50,109 bases of DNA from a virus: IMG/VR virus record IMGVR_UViG_3300028653_000022, positions 1 to 50,109 of that record. One strand, written 5' to 3'. Made by a program: the position numbers and the translations under genes. Within the stretch, counting starts at the first letter, position 1. Every line of letters begins with the position of its first letter. The notes under the pieces are model-generated. The model was not told the origin of the DNA. It ran no database searches and saw only the letters and a program-made list of their open reading frames with translations. Below, piece after piece: positions 38,327 through 47,343 of this stretch.

Positions 38327-38499
38327 ACGCGAAGCGAAAGGCGAGCGCGAGCACAGATGGAGGAAGGAACTCGACTCCGACGGCGAGTGAAAAGAGTAAC
38401 GTCGTCGGAGCGGTTCCGGAGAAGACGAAGCAGGGCCCTAGCGGGGCCACGGCGAGAAACCAGGACATGGCGAGCCGGAAAATGAATCGAGGCTGCTAA
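38323..38499 (+). CDS. Tiny basic disordered protein (58 aa)
   Basis: MNAKRKASASTDGGRNSTPT at the start; Ser/Lys/Arg/Asn-rich throughout, ending RKMNRGC. Coupled to the 43-aa gene by ATGA and ending directly at the next ATG. Probably disordered; possible packaged or assembly protein. Confidence 0.45.
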   Translation: MNAKRKASASTDGGRNSTPTASEKSNVVGAVPEKTKQGPSGATARNQDMASRKMNRGC

Positions 38500-39528
38500 A
38501 TGAGCTACGCCCTTACGGATATGATTATCGAGGTATTTGAGAACCTCGGAGAAACCACAGATTTATATCCGTATGGGGCGACGTATGGAGTTGTGAGTTT
38601 AGCTTCGCCTGGAGCCCAGAGGATTCTCAAGTGGCTCAATCGAGCGTATCGAAAGGTATGCAACACTCAACTTCCAGACGGGACGTTCATTCGTTTTAGA
38701 ACGCTCGAGCGACATGCGTTCTTTACTCAGAGCGTGCTTCATACGACGATCAACTCGGTTACCTCTCCCACCGTGATTAAGGTGAATGGGCTATTTTCAA
38801 TCACGAATAAGTATTCTAATTGGATTGTCGACATCGGAGCCCCAGACGCGGACTCGCAAGGAACTGAGCAGCATCTGATTATAGCTAATAACACGAACAG
38901 CCCTCCGAAGCTTACCTTAGCGAATCCTTTAGTCACGACTCCGCTAACTGGCACTCCGGTGAATATTTACAAGAAATGGTGGGCTTGCAGCTTGAATAAC
39001 AATTCAAGCTACTACCATCCGAACGAGTTCATATCTATCGATCCGAAAGAAGACTTCCTCTCTGCTATGTGGATTTTCGATATTCAGTCGATGAGGGATA
39101 TAAAGAGATATGAAGAAAAAGCTCCGTTACGAAAGAATATCCTTGCCAATATGTATCCTGGAATGTTCTGGGATTTGGAAACACCCGCCGGTGGCTGGGG
39201 AAGCCAGGCGACGTCGGGCGGACTCGCGCCTGGAAGTATCGGCGGCGGGATTGAGTTCGACGTTGCGCCGATCAATGGTCTCACGTACGAGCTTCATTAC
39301 TACGGATTGAATGAGGCTCTGGTTTCGTCTAACCAGCAGATCATGATTCCGGATCAATTCACCGAGATGCTGGTGAAATGGGCGACGAAGACCGGGATGC
39401 TTAGAGACAGGGAATGGGACGCTGCGTACGCTCTGAGAAAAGAGTTCGAGACTGACATGGCGACAGCGGTTCAGGATGGCGCGATGCGATTCGAATACGA
39501 TCTGCCCTATCTCTGGATCGATCGCTAG
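38500..39528 (+). CDS. Head-tail adaptor/tail structural protein candidate
   Basis: A 342-residue protein starting MSYALTDMIIEVFENLGETT directly after the previous stop. Helical N-terminus (RILKWLNRAYRKVCN), beta-rich middle and a helical C-terminal third (FTEMLVKWATKTGMLRDREW, then AYALRKEFETDM). This is the profile of adaptor proteins that dock under the portal in podoviruses. Assigned by position and profile. Confidence 0.5.
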   Translation: MSYALTDMIIEVFENLGETTDLYPYGATYGVVSLASPGAQRILKWLNRAYRKVCNTQLPDGTFIRFRTLERHAFFTQSVLHTTINSVTSPTVIKVNGLFSITNKYSNWIVDIGAPDADSQGTEQHLIIANNTNSPPKLTLANPLVTTPLTGTPVNIYKKWWACSLNNNSSYYHPNEFISIDPKEDFLSAMWIFDIQSMRDIKRYEEKAPLRKNILANMYPGMFWDLETPAGGWGSQATSGGLAPGSIGGGIEFDVAPINGLTYELHYYGLNEALVSSNQQIMIPDQFTEMLVKWATKTGMLRDREWDAAYALRKEFETDMATAVQDGAMRFEYDLPYLWIDR

Positions 39529-39537
39529 GAGGACTCG

Positions 39538-42135
39538 ATGTCCGACATCAATCATCCTCCTGTAAATCCACTTGATATCTCAAGCCAGAATCAGAAAAGC
39601 TTCTTTCCATTCTCTGCGTTTGAATCCGACGATCCGAATAAAACCTCAACTCCATTCATCAGGATCAAAGCTCCGTGGAGTTTACAAGGAACGACGACTG
39701 GGCCGCAAGGTCTTCAGGGAATGCAAGGCATTCAAGGCGGTCCTGGGGCTCAAGGGAATCAAGGAACAACTGGAAGCCAGGGCTTAGGCATTCAAGGCTC
39801 GCCGGGGAATAGCATTCAAGGGACACAAGGGACACAAGGAATAAGCGCTGCGGGCAGTCAGGGTGCTCAGGGTATTCAAGGGCATGATGGGTCGACGGGA
39901 ATCACTGGAAGTCAGGGCGCTGCGGGAACATCGGGGTCACAAGGAATCCAAGGGACGCAAGGAAAGCAGGGAGCAACTGGTTCTCAAGGAGCTAACGGAA
40001 CTCAAGGGGCCATCGGCTCTACGGGAAGCCAAGGAGCCTCTGGTACGACGGGCGCGCAAGGGACTCAAGGGAATATCGGCGGCACCGGGGGAACGGGTAG
40101 CCAGGGAGCTACGGGTGCTCAAGGGACGCAAGGGATTCAAGGCAAGCAGGGGACTACGGGATCGCAAGGAAACCAGGGAACAACCGGGGCAGGGGCGCAA
40201 GGCGCGACGGGAGCGCAAGGTCTTCAGGGAGTACAAGGTCCAGGTTCAGGAAGCCAGGGGCTCCAGGGTATTCAAGGGCCGAGCGGTGGCGTTCAGGGGA
40301 CTCAAGGTATCCAGGGAAAGCAGGGTACGACCGGGAGTCAGGGAACTCAGGGGATTCAGGGAGCGACTGGAAGTCAAGGAAGTACTGGAAGTCAAGGAGC
40401 TACGGGAACTAGCATTCAGGGTATTCAGGGGATTCAAGGATATTTAGGAAGCACCGGAACTCAGGGGGCAGGTGGTGCTACAGGAAGCCAGGGCGCCGTT
40501 GGAAGTGGTAGTCAAGGAGTTCAAGGGATAGTAGGAAGCCAAGGAGCTACAGGCATTCAAGGCTCGAATGGGGCTCAAGGAATACAGGGTGTAGTTGGAA
40601 ACTCGGGAGTCTGGCCTTCGGACTCTTTACTTCAAGCGTATTACGCCTTTTCTACTTCGGCTAACTTACTCACCGACAGCGGGCCTAATGGATATACGCT
40701 TGTGCAGAATGATGCAGGGAACTTGGTTGTCTGGGTATCTGAAGCGATGCTTGGTGGAGGAGCATATTGGTCTGGGGTGTCTGGGGAGTATCTTAGAAAT
40801 ATCATTACACGAATATGGCCTGGGGCACCGGTTTCACTTTCGTTCTTCTTTCAGATTACGGCGCTTCCTGCCACATGGGCAGCTATAGCATTCCTTGGAG
40901 ATTACGCTGGGGCATACGTGGACTCGAGCGGAAACTTTAGGGTTAGGCATAACGTCGCCATTCCCGCAGGAACAGTAAATGTCAACGATGGTGCTTGGCA
41001 TTGTGGTGGAATGACGTATGACGGAACTACGTTTACTGCGTACCTCGATGGGCAAGTATACTATTCGGTCAACGACACGATTACGAAAGCAAGTTCGTTC
41101 CAGCTTGGAAATGACCCGAATGCTTCAGGGCGATTCTTCACGGGATATATAGATGAAGTTCGATCCTACAATGTCTGTCTCACCGCGATACAGATGGAAG
41201 CGCTTTGGGCCATGCCTGGAGTCGGCTCGCTTGGTCCACAAGGTATTCAAGGTATTCAAGGAACTCAGGGCATTCAAGGGACGCAAGGAATACAGGGATT
41301 TCCAGGAACTCAAGGAACACAGGGCTTGGGCGCTCAAGGAGCTTCGGGGTCTCAAGGGGCTTCTGGAAGCCAAGGGACGCAAGGAGTTCAGGGCATACAG
41401 AGCGTCCAGGGAAACCAGGGGTTACAGGGAAACCAGGGTACGCAAGGGACACAAGGCATTCAAGGAATTACTGGGCTTGGTTATAATGGACTAACGTCTA
41501 ATACTTCATGGACGACTACGACTGGATATTTCTCATTCAGTGTCAACCAAGCGTATCATACGAATGCGTTTGAAATTGGGCAGTATGTAATTATAAGTAA
41601 CACGGTCCATCCGGAATATTATGGGATTGCTCAGATAGCAGATTACTCTGGATATGCTACTACGATGAATGTGATGTACGTGAGCGGAAGCTTTGGTCCG
41701 TATTCGAATTGGGTTATAAATATATCGTCTCCTGTGGGTATTCAGGGAGTGCAGGGGACACAAGGAAAGCAGGGGATTCAAGGGATTCAGGGAATACAGA
41801 GCGTCCAAGGAACTCAGGGCATTCAAGGTGTTCAAGGTCTGGGCTCAATGAATCCGTCGGACAATCCGCTGGAAGCAACAATGAATATACTTGCTGCCAG
41901 CTACTGGGTAGTCCCTCAAGGCGTGTACTATATATGTGAAAAATACGCGGACTCGTATCAACTATCCGCTCAAGTTCGAATATATGGTAATAACATAGCG
42001 ATAGGATATTTATCTAATTGGACAGCTGCTTTTACAATCGTATCTGGTGGTGTTACCTATGGAAATGACGGATGTGTAATGATTGTGAACGGAGATTCAG
42101 GCGGAGCGCACGATATTAGGTATATAAAGTATTGA
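39538..42135 (+). CDS. Collagen-like tail fiber with LamG-like domain
   Basis: An 865-residue fiber with AGGAGG upstream. Residues 1-50 are a probable attachment segment, and 55-355 are Gly-X-Y repeats dominated by GTQGIQG and GSQGATG with few prolines. About 358-565 is a LamG/concanavalin-like domain (LLQAYYAFSTSANLLTDSGP, then DGAWHCGGMTYDGTTFTAYL and GYIDEVRSYN). More Gly-X-Y repeats, a small beta insert (650-735), a third Gly-X-Y stretch and a beta tip of about 95 residues follow. The collagen-like parts should form trimeric stalks, and the LamG-like part may bind host glycans. It is followed by glycan-related genes. Confidence 0.82.
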   Translation: MSDINHPPVNPLDISSQNQKSFFPFSAFESDDPNKTSTPFIRIKAPWSLQGTTTGPQGLQGMQGIQGGPGAQGNQGTTGSQGLGIQGSPGNSIQGTQGTQGISAAGSQGAQGIQGHDGSTGITGSQGAAGTSGSQGIQGTQGKQGATGSQGANGTQGAIGSTGSQGASGTTGAQGTQGNIGGTGGTGSQGATGAQGTQGIQGKQGTTGSQGNQGTTGAGAQGATGAQGLQGVQGPGSGSQGLQGIQGPSGGVQGTQGIQGKQGTTGSQGTQGIQGATGSQGSTGSQGATGTSIQGIQGIQGYLGSTGTQGAGGATGSQGAVGSGSQGVQGIVGSQGATGIQGSNGAQGIQGVVGNSGVWPSDSLLQAYYAFSTSANLLTDSGPNGYTLVQNDAGNLVVWVSEAMLGGGAYWSGVSGEYLRNIITRIWPGAPVSLSFFFQITALPATWAAIAFLGDYAGAYVDSSGNFRVRHNVAIPAGTVNVNDGAWHCGGMTYDGTTFTAYLDGQVYYSVNDTITKASSFQLGNDPNASGRFFTGYIDEVRSYNVCLTAIQMEALWAMPGVGSLGPQGIQGIQGTQGIQGTQGIQGFPGTQGTQGLGAQGASGSQGASGSQGTQGVQGIQSVQGNQGLQGNQGTQGTQGIQGITGLGYNGLTSNTSWTTTTGYFSFSVNQAYHTNAFEIGQYVIISNTVHPEYYGIAQIADYSGYATTMNVMYVSGSFGPYSNWVINISSPVGIQGVQGTQGKQGIQGIQGIQSVQGTQGIQGVQGLGSMNPSDNPLEATMNILAASYWVVPQGVYYICEKYADSYQLSAQVRIYGNNIAIGYLSNWTAAFTIVSGGVTYGNDGCVMIVNGDSGGAHDIRYIKY

Positions 42136-42149
42136 GCAAGGAGTTTTAT

Positions 42150-43124
42150 GTGAATAGATGTCTAGCTAAAAGAGCGATCGACCTCGGAGGAAGTCTGGTT
42201 CCGCTAGTCATTTCAAAAGAGTTAAGCGGCGGAACGGGTCTGATGAATCCTTCGATCTTTCTCGATGGAGAGAGAATACTTGTTTTGGTTAGGCATACAA
42301 ACTACGTGCTTTATCATTCGGAGAAGATTAAGTTTTGCCATACGTATGGGCCGTTGCAATATTTACATCCAGAAAACGACATGCATTTAAGAACGGATAA
42401 CTTCATTCTTGAGCTTGATCGAGAGTCGTTGGAGACGATAAACATAAGCAAAATAGCCACGGCTAAGTTAGACAAGCCGTGTGATTGCGTATTCATAGGA
42501 CTCGAGGATGCGAGGCTGTTCCGCTGGGAAGGAAAGCTTTTCATCTGCGGAGTTAGGCGAGACATGGATACGAGGGGAACGGGAAGGATGCAGCTCTCGG
42601 AGCTGAGTGAGAGCTTCGTGGAATTGAATAGATACGTGATTCCAACTCCGAATGGAGCCGACTCATATTGCGAGAAGAACTGGATTCCAATGCTGGATGA
42701 TCCGTTTGTATTCTTGAAATGGCTCAATCCTGTGGAGATTGTGAAGTATTCGATAGATAACGGGAATACGGAAACGGTCTTCTTAGACGATTCCAAGCCA
42801 CTAGCGATCGCCGATCTTCGTGGAGGTTCACAAGTTTTGAATTATCACGGATACAGAATCGCGGTTGTGCATGAGACTCATAGTCATTCGACTCCGTTGG
42901 GAAATAAGAATGCGACATATAGACACAGGATCATCGCGCTAGATGAGAAGAACCAGCTCGTAAGAAAGAGCGAGCTGTTTAGCTTCATGGATGCAGAGAT
43001 TGAGTTCTGTTGCGGGTTATCTCTCATCGACGATATGTTTGTCATGTCGTTTGGATTTCAAGATAATGCTTCGTTCTTACTTACGGTTCCGCAGGAGCTT
43101 CTATGCTCAATGGTGGGAATATGA
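42150..43124 (+). CDS. GH130-like five-bladed propeller protein
   Basis: A 324-residue protein. A GTG at 42150 with AAGGAG six bases upstream is the best start. MNPSIF..GERILVLVRHTNYV, GLEDARLFRWEGKLFICGVRRD, NGADSYCEKNWIPMLDDPF and YRHRIIALDE follow the pattern of GH130-type mannoside phosphorylase/hydrolase-like proteins that accompany glycosyltransferases. It may trim or recognise a sugar on the virion or host surface. It lies just after the collagen-like fiber and is coupled to the next gene (ATGA). Confidence 0.6.
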   Translation: MNRCLAKRAIDLGGSLVPLVISKELSGGTGLMNPSIFLDGERILVLVRHTNYVLYHSEKIKFCHTYGPLQYLHPENDMHLRTDNFILELDRESLETINISKIATAKLDKPCDCVFIGLEDARLFRWEGKLFICGVRRDMDTRGTGRMQLSELSESFVELNRYVIPTPNGADSYCEKNWIPMLDDPFVFLKWLNPVEIVKYSIDNGNTETVFLDDSKPLAIADLRGGSQVLNYHGYRIAVVHETHSHSTPLGNKNATYRHRIIALDEKNQLVRKSELFSFMDAEIEFCCGLSLIDDMFVMSFGFQDNASFLLTVPQELLCSMVGI

Positions 43125-44350
43125 AATCGATAGATAATTTGCTTCTCGATTATGTAGAGAATACTTTTGGAAGCGAGGAAAACTTCGGTCTTGCCTATTG
43201 GTACAAGGAGAATAAGCAATGGGCTGCGGCTGTGTCGTTCTTCTTGCGCGTAGCCAATTACGCTGAAGATGAGCATGAGCAATATGATGCGCTAATCAAT
43301 GTGGCTTACTGCTTTATGCAATTACCCGATCGAGTGGCGACAGTGAAGACGCTTCTTCTCCATTGCATTGGCTTAAACGCTACGAGGCCCGAGGCCTATT
43401 ATCTTTTGGCCTACCTTTGCAGCTCGAATAAGTGGTATGTCGAAGGATATACGTGGGCTAGTTTGGGTCTTCAGCTTTGTAGCTTCACTCTCGAGCATGT
43501 GAAAGATGTAGGTTATAACGGAAAGTATAATCTTATGTTTGAGAAGGGGCATTGCGCCGATTGGTGCGATCGGGTGGAAGAGGCGAAGGAGATTATGCTT
43601 AGCCTTGCTGATGTAAAAGACATGGATATAAATACGATGTGGGCGGTAAATAGAAATCTACGATACGCTGGAACGATTGGAAACGTAGTTGAGAAGCATA
43701 ATATGTATACGAGTGAGGATTACGAAAGGCTGAGATACAAGTTTGACGGAGCCGAGAAGATCGAGCGAAACTGGTCAGAGGTGTATCAGGATATGTTCGC
43801 TTTGACGATGAACGACGGAAGGGAGAATTGTAGGTATCTTGAGATTGGAGCTAACGATCCGACGCACTATAGCAACTCATTTCTGCTTGAGAAGTTTGGA
43901 TGGGATGGAATATCGATCGAAATTAAGGAGGAAGAGGTTGCGAAGTGGAAGGGAGTGAGAAATAATAAGATATTGAATAAGGACGCTTTGACTATAGACT
44001 ATGCTTCGCTACTCAAGGAGAAGGTTTACCATTATCTTCAGGTAGACTGCGAGCCTCCGGAAACGTCGTTCAATATCTTACTTCTCATTCCATTCGATAC
44101 AGTTACGTTCGCATCCATTACCTTCGAGCATGACTACTGCGAGAAGTATGAAGATAAATATCGAACGCTGTCGAGAAAGTTCTTGAAAGCCTATGGCTAT
44201 CAACTGGTAACTCCTGACGTTTCTAAGGTCGGAGTGTGCGCCCCATTCGAGGACTGGTATGTTCATCCGAGCCTAGTCGACCCTAAGCTTGCGAAGATTT
44301 TCACGCGGGGCCCTGGCGGAACGGACGTTAAGAAGCTATTCTTAAGCTAG
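43121..44350 (+). CDS. TPR protein fused to FkbM-type methyltransferase
   Basis: A 409-residue protein starting MKSIDNLLLDYVENTFGSEE at the ATG overlapping the previous stop. Residues 20-190 are TPR-like helices (NFGLAYWYKENKQWAAAVSF, RPEAYYLLAYLCSS). The C-terminal half is a SAM-dependent FkbM-like methyltransferase (RYLEIGANDPTHYSNSFLLE, then YLQVDCEPPETSFNILLLIP). The TPR part matches those of glycosyltransferase-linked proteins. It probably methylates a sugar, perhaps one attached to the fiber. Confidence 0.7.
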   Translation: MKSIDNLLLDYVENTFGSEENFGLAYWYKENKQWAAAVSFFLRVANYAEDEHEQYDALINVAYCFMQLPDRVATVKTLLLHCIGLNATRPEAYYLLAYLCSSNKWYVEGYTWASLGLQLCSFTLEHVKDVGYNGKYNLMFEKGHCADWCDRVEEAKEIMLSLADVKDMDINTMWAVNRNLRYAGTIGNVVEKHNMYTSEDYERLRYKFDGAEKIERNWSEVYQDMFALTMNDGRENCRYLEIGANDPTHYSNSFLLEKFGWDGISIEIKEEEVAKWKGVRNNKILNKDALTIDYASLLKEKVYHYLQVDCEPPETSFNILLLIPFDTVTFASITFEHDYCEKYEDKYRTLSRKFLKAYGYQLVTPDVSKVGVCAPFEDWYVHPSLVDPKLAKIFTRGPGGTDVKKLFLS

Positions 44351-44362
44351 GAGAAAGGCTGT

Positions 44363-46294
44363 ATGGCGAATAAACCGGGTTCCCCTACTCCAATGTTTTC
44401 TATGGGATTGCCCTCGCCTCAGCCTATTGTCACCAGGCCGCTGCTTGGTATCGACTGGTCGGGTCCGGAGACTAACCTTAAGCCTGGGGCTTTCCTCGAT
44501 CTTCAAGACTTAGTAGTGACGCAAAAAGGGCTCTATCGAATACCGGGATATGATTCGTTTCTCGGCGGAGCACAGTGGTATCCGAGAGAAAGCCCAGTTC
44601 TGCTCACGTCTTCCTGGGGCACGAACGGGGTGCAGTATCCTTATCTCATCACTGAGAATCGAGTGTTCTACGTCACTCCGACCGCGTATCAGCTCATCGC
44701 CTGGGGATACAGCGACGGTACGGTGAAGACGAATGGGCTAGACGTGACCGGGCAAGGGACGTTATGGCTAGACCTTGGAATCAACTCTGGCGATCTGATT
44801 ACGATAAGCGGCGTTGACTACGTCATCGACACGGTGGTTTCGAATACTGAGATTCTGCTTCGATCCACGGCAGGAGTGCAAGCTTCGTGGATGGCTTATA
44901 GCATCTCTCGTTTGCTCAACGCAAGCTCGCTCGGCCTCGTCGATTCGTGCCAAGTGAATGATATTACGCTTGGGCAGTATCTGGCGATAGCTTCTCCGAA
45001 TGTCCAACCGATAAAGATTCTTCCGATCGTACAATCGATGCAGAACCTCATTCCGAGTGCAGCCAAGCAGCCTGCCTCTGGTGGATTCAAGGCGCAAGCG
45101 ATCGCTTTCAGCCTCGGTCGAGTCTTCTGTGGCAATCTTCAGGATGGAAGTCTAGGCCAAGCGAGGACGAGGATACGCTGGAGCAAAACAACTGACACGA
45201 CGGACTTCAGCGATCCGACAGCTTACCTTGATCTGATGAGCCAAGCTTCTGCGTTTTCAGGCGCGATACAGAGAATGGTTCCTCTTGGAACAATGCTCGT
45301 CGTCTATCTCGACGATGCGATCTTCGTAGGATCGCCTTCGAATACGCCAAATCTTCCGTTATCTTTTCAGCAGATTCCGACAGGAAGGGTAGGAATCGCC
45401 GGACCGAGAGCTGTGGTAAGCGTAGCCCTTCCTCGAGACGAGACGAACGTCTGGGGAGTTAATACTACGGGGCATTTCTTCGTAGGTTTCGATAACGTGT
45501 ATTTTCTCTCATCTTCGAATCTATCTCTCATGCCTATCGGAACTAACATCGTTCGAGAGTCGATCTTCAAATGCAAGTATCCTTCGAGGATTCAGACTGC
45601 AATCGATTGGCCTAGAAGAAGAATACGATTCGGCTTTCCGATGAACACGTCGAAGATCGAGAAGATATTCGAATACTGCTGGGAGACGAAGGAATGGAGC
45701 TACGAAGCTCGTACGACATCGATCGTAGCGAGCCTATCGGTTTCGTCTTCATGGGACTTGATTCAGATGGCTACTGTACTTGGGGATGTTATGGTTACGA
45801 TGAACACAGGCGATGACATGTGCTTGAGCCAGGGAGTTCCAGGGAACATGCAATGGTCTCACTTCGTAGATAATAATAACTATTCCCTTTGGGCTTCATC
45901 CTCGAATGAGAACGATTCCAACCCCGACGGCTCAGTCTTACCGATACGGATTGAAACTCCAGACTACGACGAGGGAGCACCAGGTATGGTGAAGTTCTGG
46001 AAGCTCCTTAGACTCAAGCTCAACTGGGACCCTGAGACGGTGCCGAACGCGGACATCGTGCTTAACGTCGAGCTGAGCGTGAACCGAGGAAGAGACTGGA
46101 GGCCGTTAGGTTTAATGACGATCGCACAAGGGAACGATGAAGGATATATAAACTTTAGAGCTACTGGACCTCATATTAGGTTTAGACTTACGTCTAGCTC
46201 TAAAGTCACTCCGTACTACATCGTCGAGATGACAAGGCTCGCTTCCCTTCGCGGCGTGCAGACTGACCGGAGACAGCAGAATGCCTCAAGTTAA
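44363..46294 (+). CDS. Tail tube/nozzle-type structural protein
   Basis: A 643-residue beta-rich protein starting MANKPGSPTPMFSMGLPSPQ with AGGAG upstream. LKPGAFLDLQDLVVTQKGLYRIPG at the N-terminus and many short strand repeats resemble podovirus tail nozzle/tubular proteins (T7 gp12-like or P22 gp10-like). These extend the adaptor and contact the fibers. Position before the ejection-protein genes agrees. Confidence 0.55.
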   Translation: MANKPGSPTPMFSMGLPSPQPIVTRPLLGIDWSGPETNLKPGAFLDLQDLVVTQKGLYRIPGYDSFLGGAQWYPRESPVLLTSSWGTNGVQYPYLITENRVFYVTPTAYQLIAWGYSDGTVKTNGLDVTGQGTLWLDLGINSGDLITISGVDYVIDTVVSNTEILLRSTAGVQASWMAYSISRLLNASSLGLVDSCQVNDITLGQYLAIASPNVQPIKILPIVQSMQNLIPSAAKQPASGGFKAQAIAFSLGRVFCGNLQDGSLGQARTRIRWSKTTDTTDFSDPTAYLDLMSQASAFSGAIQRMVPLGTMLVVYLDDAIFVGSPSNTPNLPLSFQQIPTGRVGIAGPRAVVSVALPRDETNVWGVNTTGHFFVGFDNVYFLSSSNLSLMPIGTNIVRESIFKCKYPSRIQTAIDWPRRRIRFGFPMNTSKIEKIFEYCWETKEWSYEARTTSIVASLSVSSSWDLIQMATVLGDVMVTMNTGDDMCLSQGVPGNMQWSHFVDNNNYSLWASSSNENDSNPDGSVLPIRIETPDYDEGAPGMVKFWKLLRLKLNWDPETVPNADIVLNVELSVNRGRDWRPLGLMTIAQGNDEGYINFRATGPHIRFRLTSSSKVTPYYIVEMTRLASLRGVQTDRRQQNASS

Positions 46295-46718
46295 ACTGTT
46301 AGACGTTGGCGATTCGCTCATTGATAAGCTATGGGAGATTGTATCTCAATCCGGAAGCTTCTACTCGATCGGAGATGGGTCGAGTAGAAAGAGACTCAGA
46401 GATGTGCTTCTCTCTTCAAGCTTCGTACTTGAGTACTCGGGAAGTATTGTGAGGCTGAACGTCGGGGAAGACTACGTCGAGCTTCATCCGATAGTCCTCG
46501 GACATTCGACTATTCGAGATGCTCCGAATGCGATTAAAGCCATATATAATAAGCTCGGGATAATCTTTTCACCTAAGCCGATTAGGTGTACTATTCCAGT
46601 AGAGCTACGCTCAGCCCATAGACTCGCAGAGAGAGCGAATATGACATTCACCGGGGAGACACAAGGGATGCTGTCTAACGTCGAAGTGCTTTGCGATGTC
46701 TACGAATGGAGGCCATAA
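46281..46718 (+). CDS. GNAT-like internal/assembly protein (T7 gp13-like)
   Basis: A 145-residue protein with GGAG upstream, overlapping the tail gene by 14 bases. YVELHPIVLGHSTIRDAPNA followed by HRLAERANMTFTGETQGML follows the layout of the acetyltransferase-like proteins at the start of T7-type internal virion blocks. Acetyltransferase activity is doubtful; a role in virion maturation is more likely. Confidence 0.5.
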   Translation: MPQVKLLDVGDSLIDKLWEIVSQSGSFYSIGDGSSRKRLRDVLLSSSFVLEYSGSIVRLNVGEDYVELHPIVLGHSTIRDAPNAIKAIYNKLGIIFSPKPIRCTIPVELRSAHRLAERANMTFTGETQGMLSNVEVLCDVYEWRP

Positions 46719-46719
46719 A

Positions 46720-47331
46720 ATGTCTACCTTTTTCAAGCCGATAGATACGCTGTCTGGTCAGAGCCAAGCGAGCCAGTATGGATTTACTGATCCGTTCGGC
46801 GACTCTGCTAAGATGTCGCAGAATATCTGGGGGAGTCAAAGTCCGTTGCAGACTGGCCCGATGGGAGTATATAACCAGTACTCTGATCAGATTCTAGGGC
46901 AGCTCTCAGGGCTTTCAGGCCCTCTGCAATCGTCGCTTTCGGACATAGCTAAATATCAAGCGGGCAATGCAACGAACGCTGTTGGCTCGAACTTCGCGAA
47001 TCAAGGCGCTCTGTTCTCAGGAGCTGGGGCCCAGGCTTTCGGGCAGGCCTTCGCGCAGCCCTTCGCCAATGCTCAGGCGCAACTTCAGCAAGGGCAGCTT
47101 CAAGCGGGAAGCGGCGCCTTGCAGCAGCTCCTCGGGCTTTCTGGAAATGCCTACGGAAACGCGCTCACCGCGGGATCGAACCTCATGGAGCACACGTCGG
47201 GGCTTGTCGCTCCGCAGACCTATACCAATCCGAATTACGCTCTTCTCATGCAGTTGCTCGGCGCAGGCTCCGGAGCGGCAAGCGGAGCGGCATCATCCGG
47301 GATTACGAAAGCTATCGCAGCCGGCGGATAA
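46720..47331 (+). CDS. Small internal virion (ejection) protein, gp14-like
   Basis: A 203-residue protein starting MSTFFKPIDTLSGQSQASQY with GGAGG upstream. Ala/Gln/Gly/Ser-rich and helical (GAQAFGQAFAQPFANAQAQL), with Gly/Ala-rich hydrophobic ends. Composition, size and order before two larger ejection proteins match T7 gp14, which forms the outer-membrane part of the ejection channel. Confidence 0.6.
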   Translation: MSTFFKPIDTLSGQSQASQYGFTDPFGDSAKMSQNIWGSQSPLQTGPMGVYNQYSDQILGQLSGLSGPLQSSLSDIAKYQAGNATNAVGSNFANQGALFSGAGAQAFGQAFAQPFANAQAQLQQGQLQAGSGALQQLLGLSGNAYGNALTAGSNLMEHTSGLVAPQTYTNPNYALLMQLLGAGSGAASGAASSGITKAIAAGG

Positions 47332-47343
47332 GGAGAAGCTACT

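Noticed and set aside
45949-45958. GGATTGAAAC, the last ten bases of a CRISPR repeat, in the tail gene
   Set aside because: Only the ten-base tail is present, inside a coding sequence, with no stem or GTCGC start. It is a chance match.
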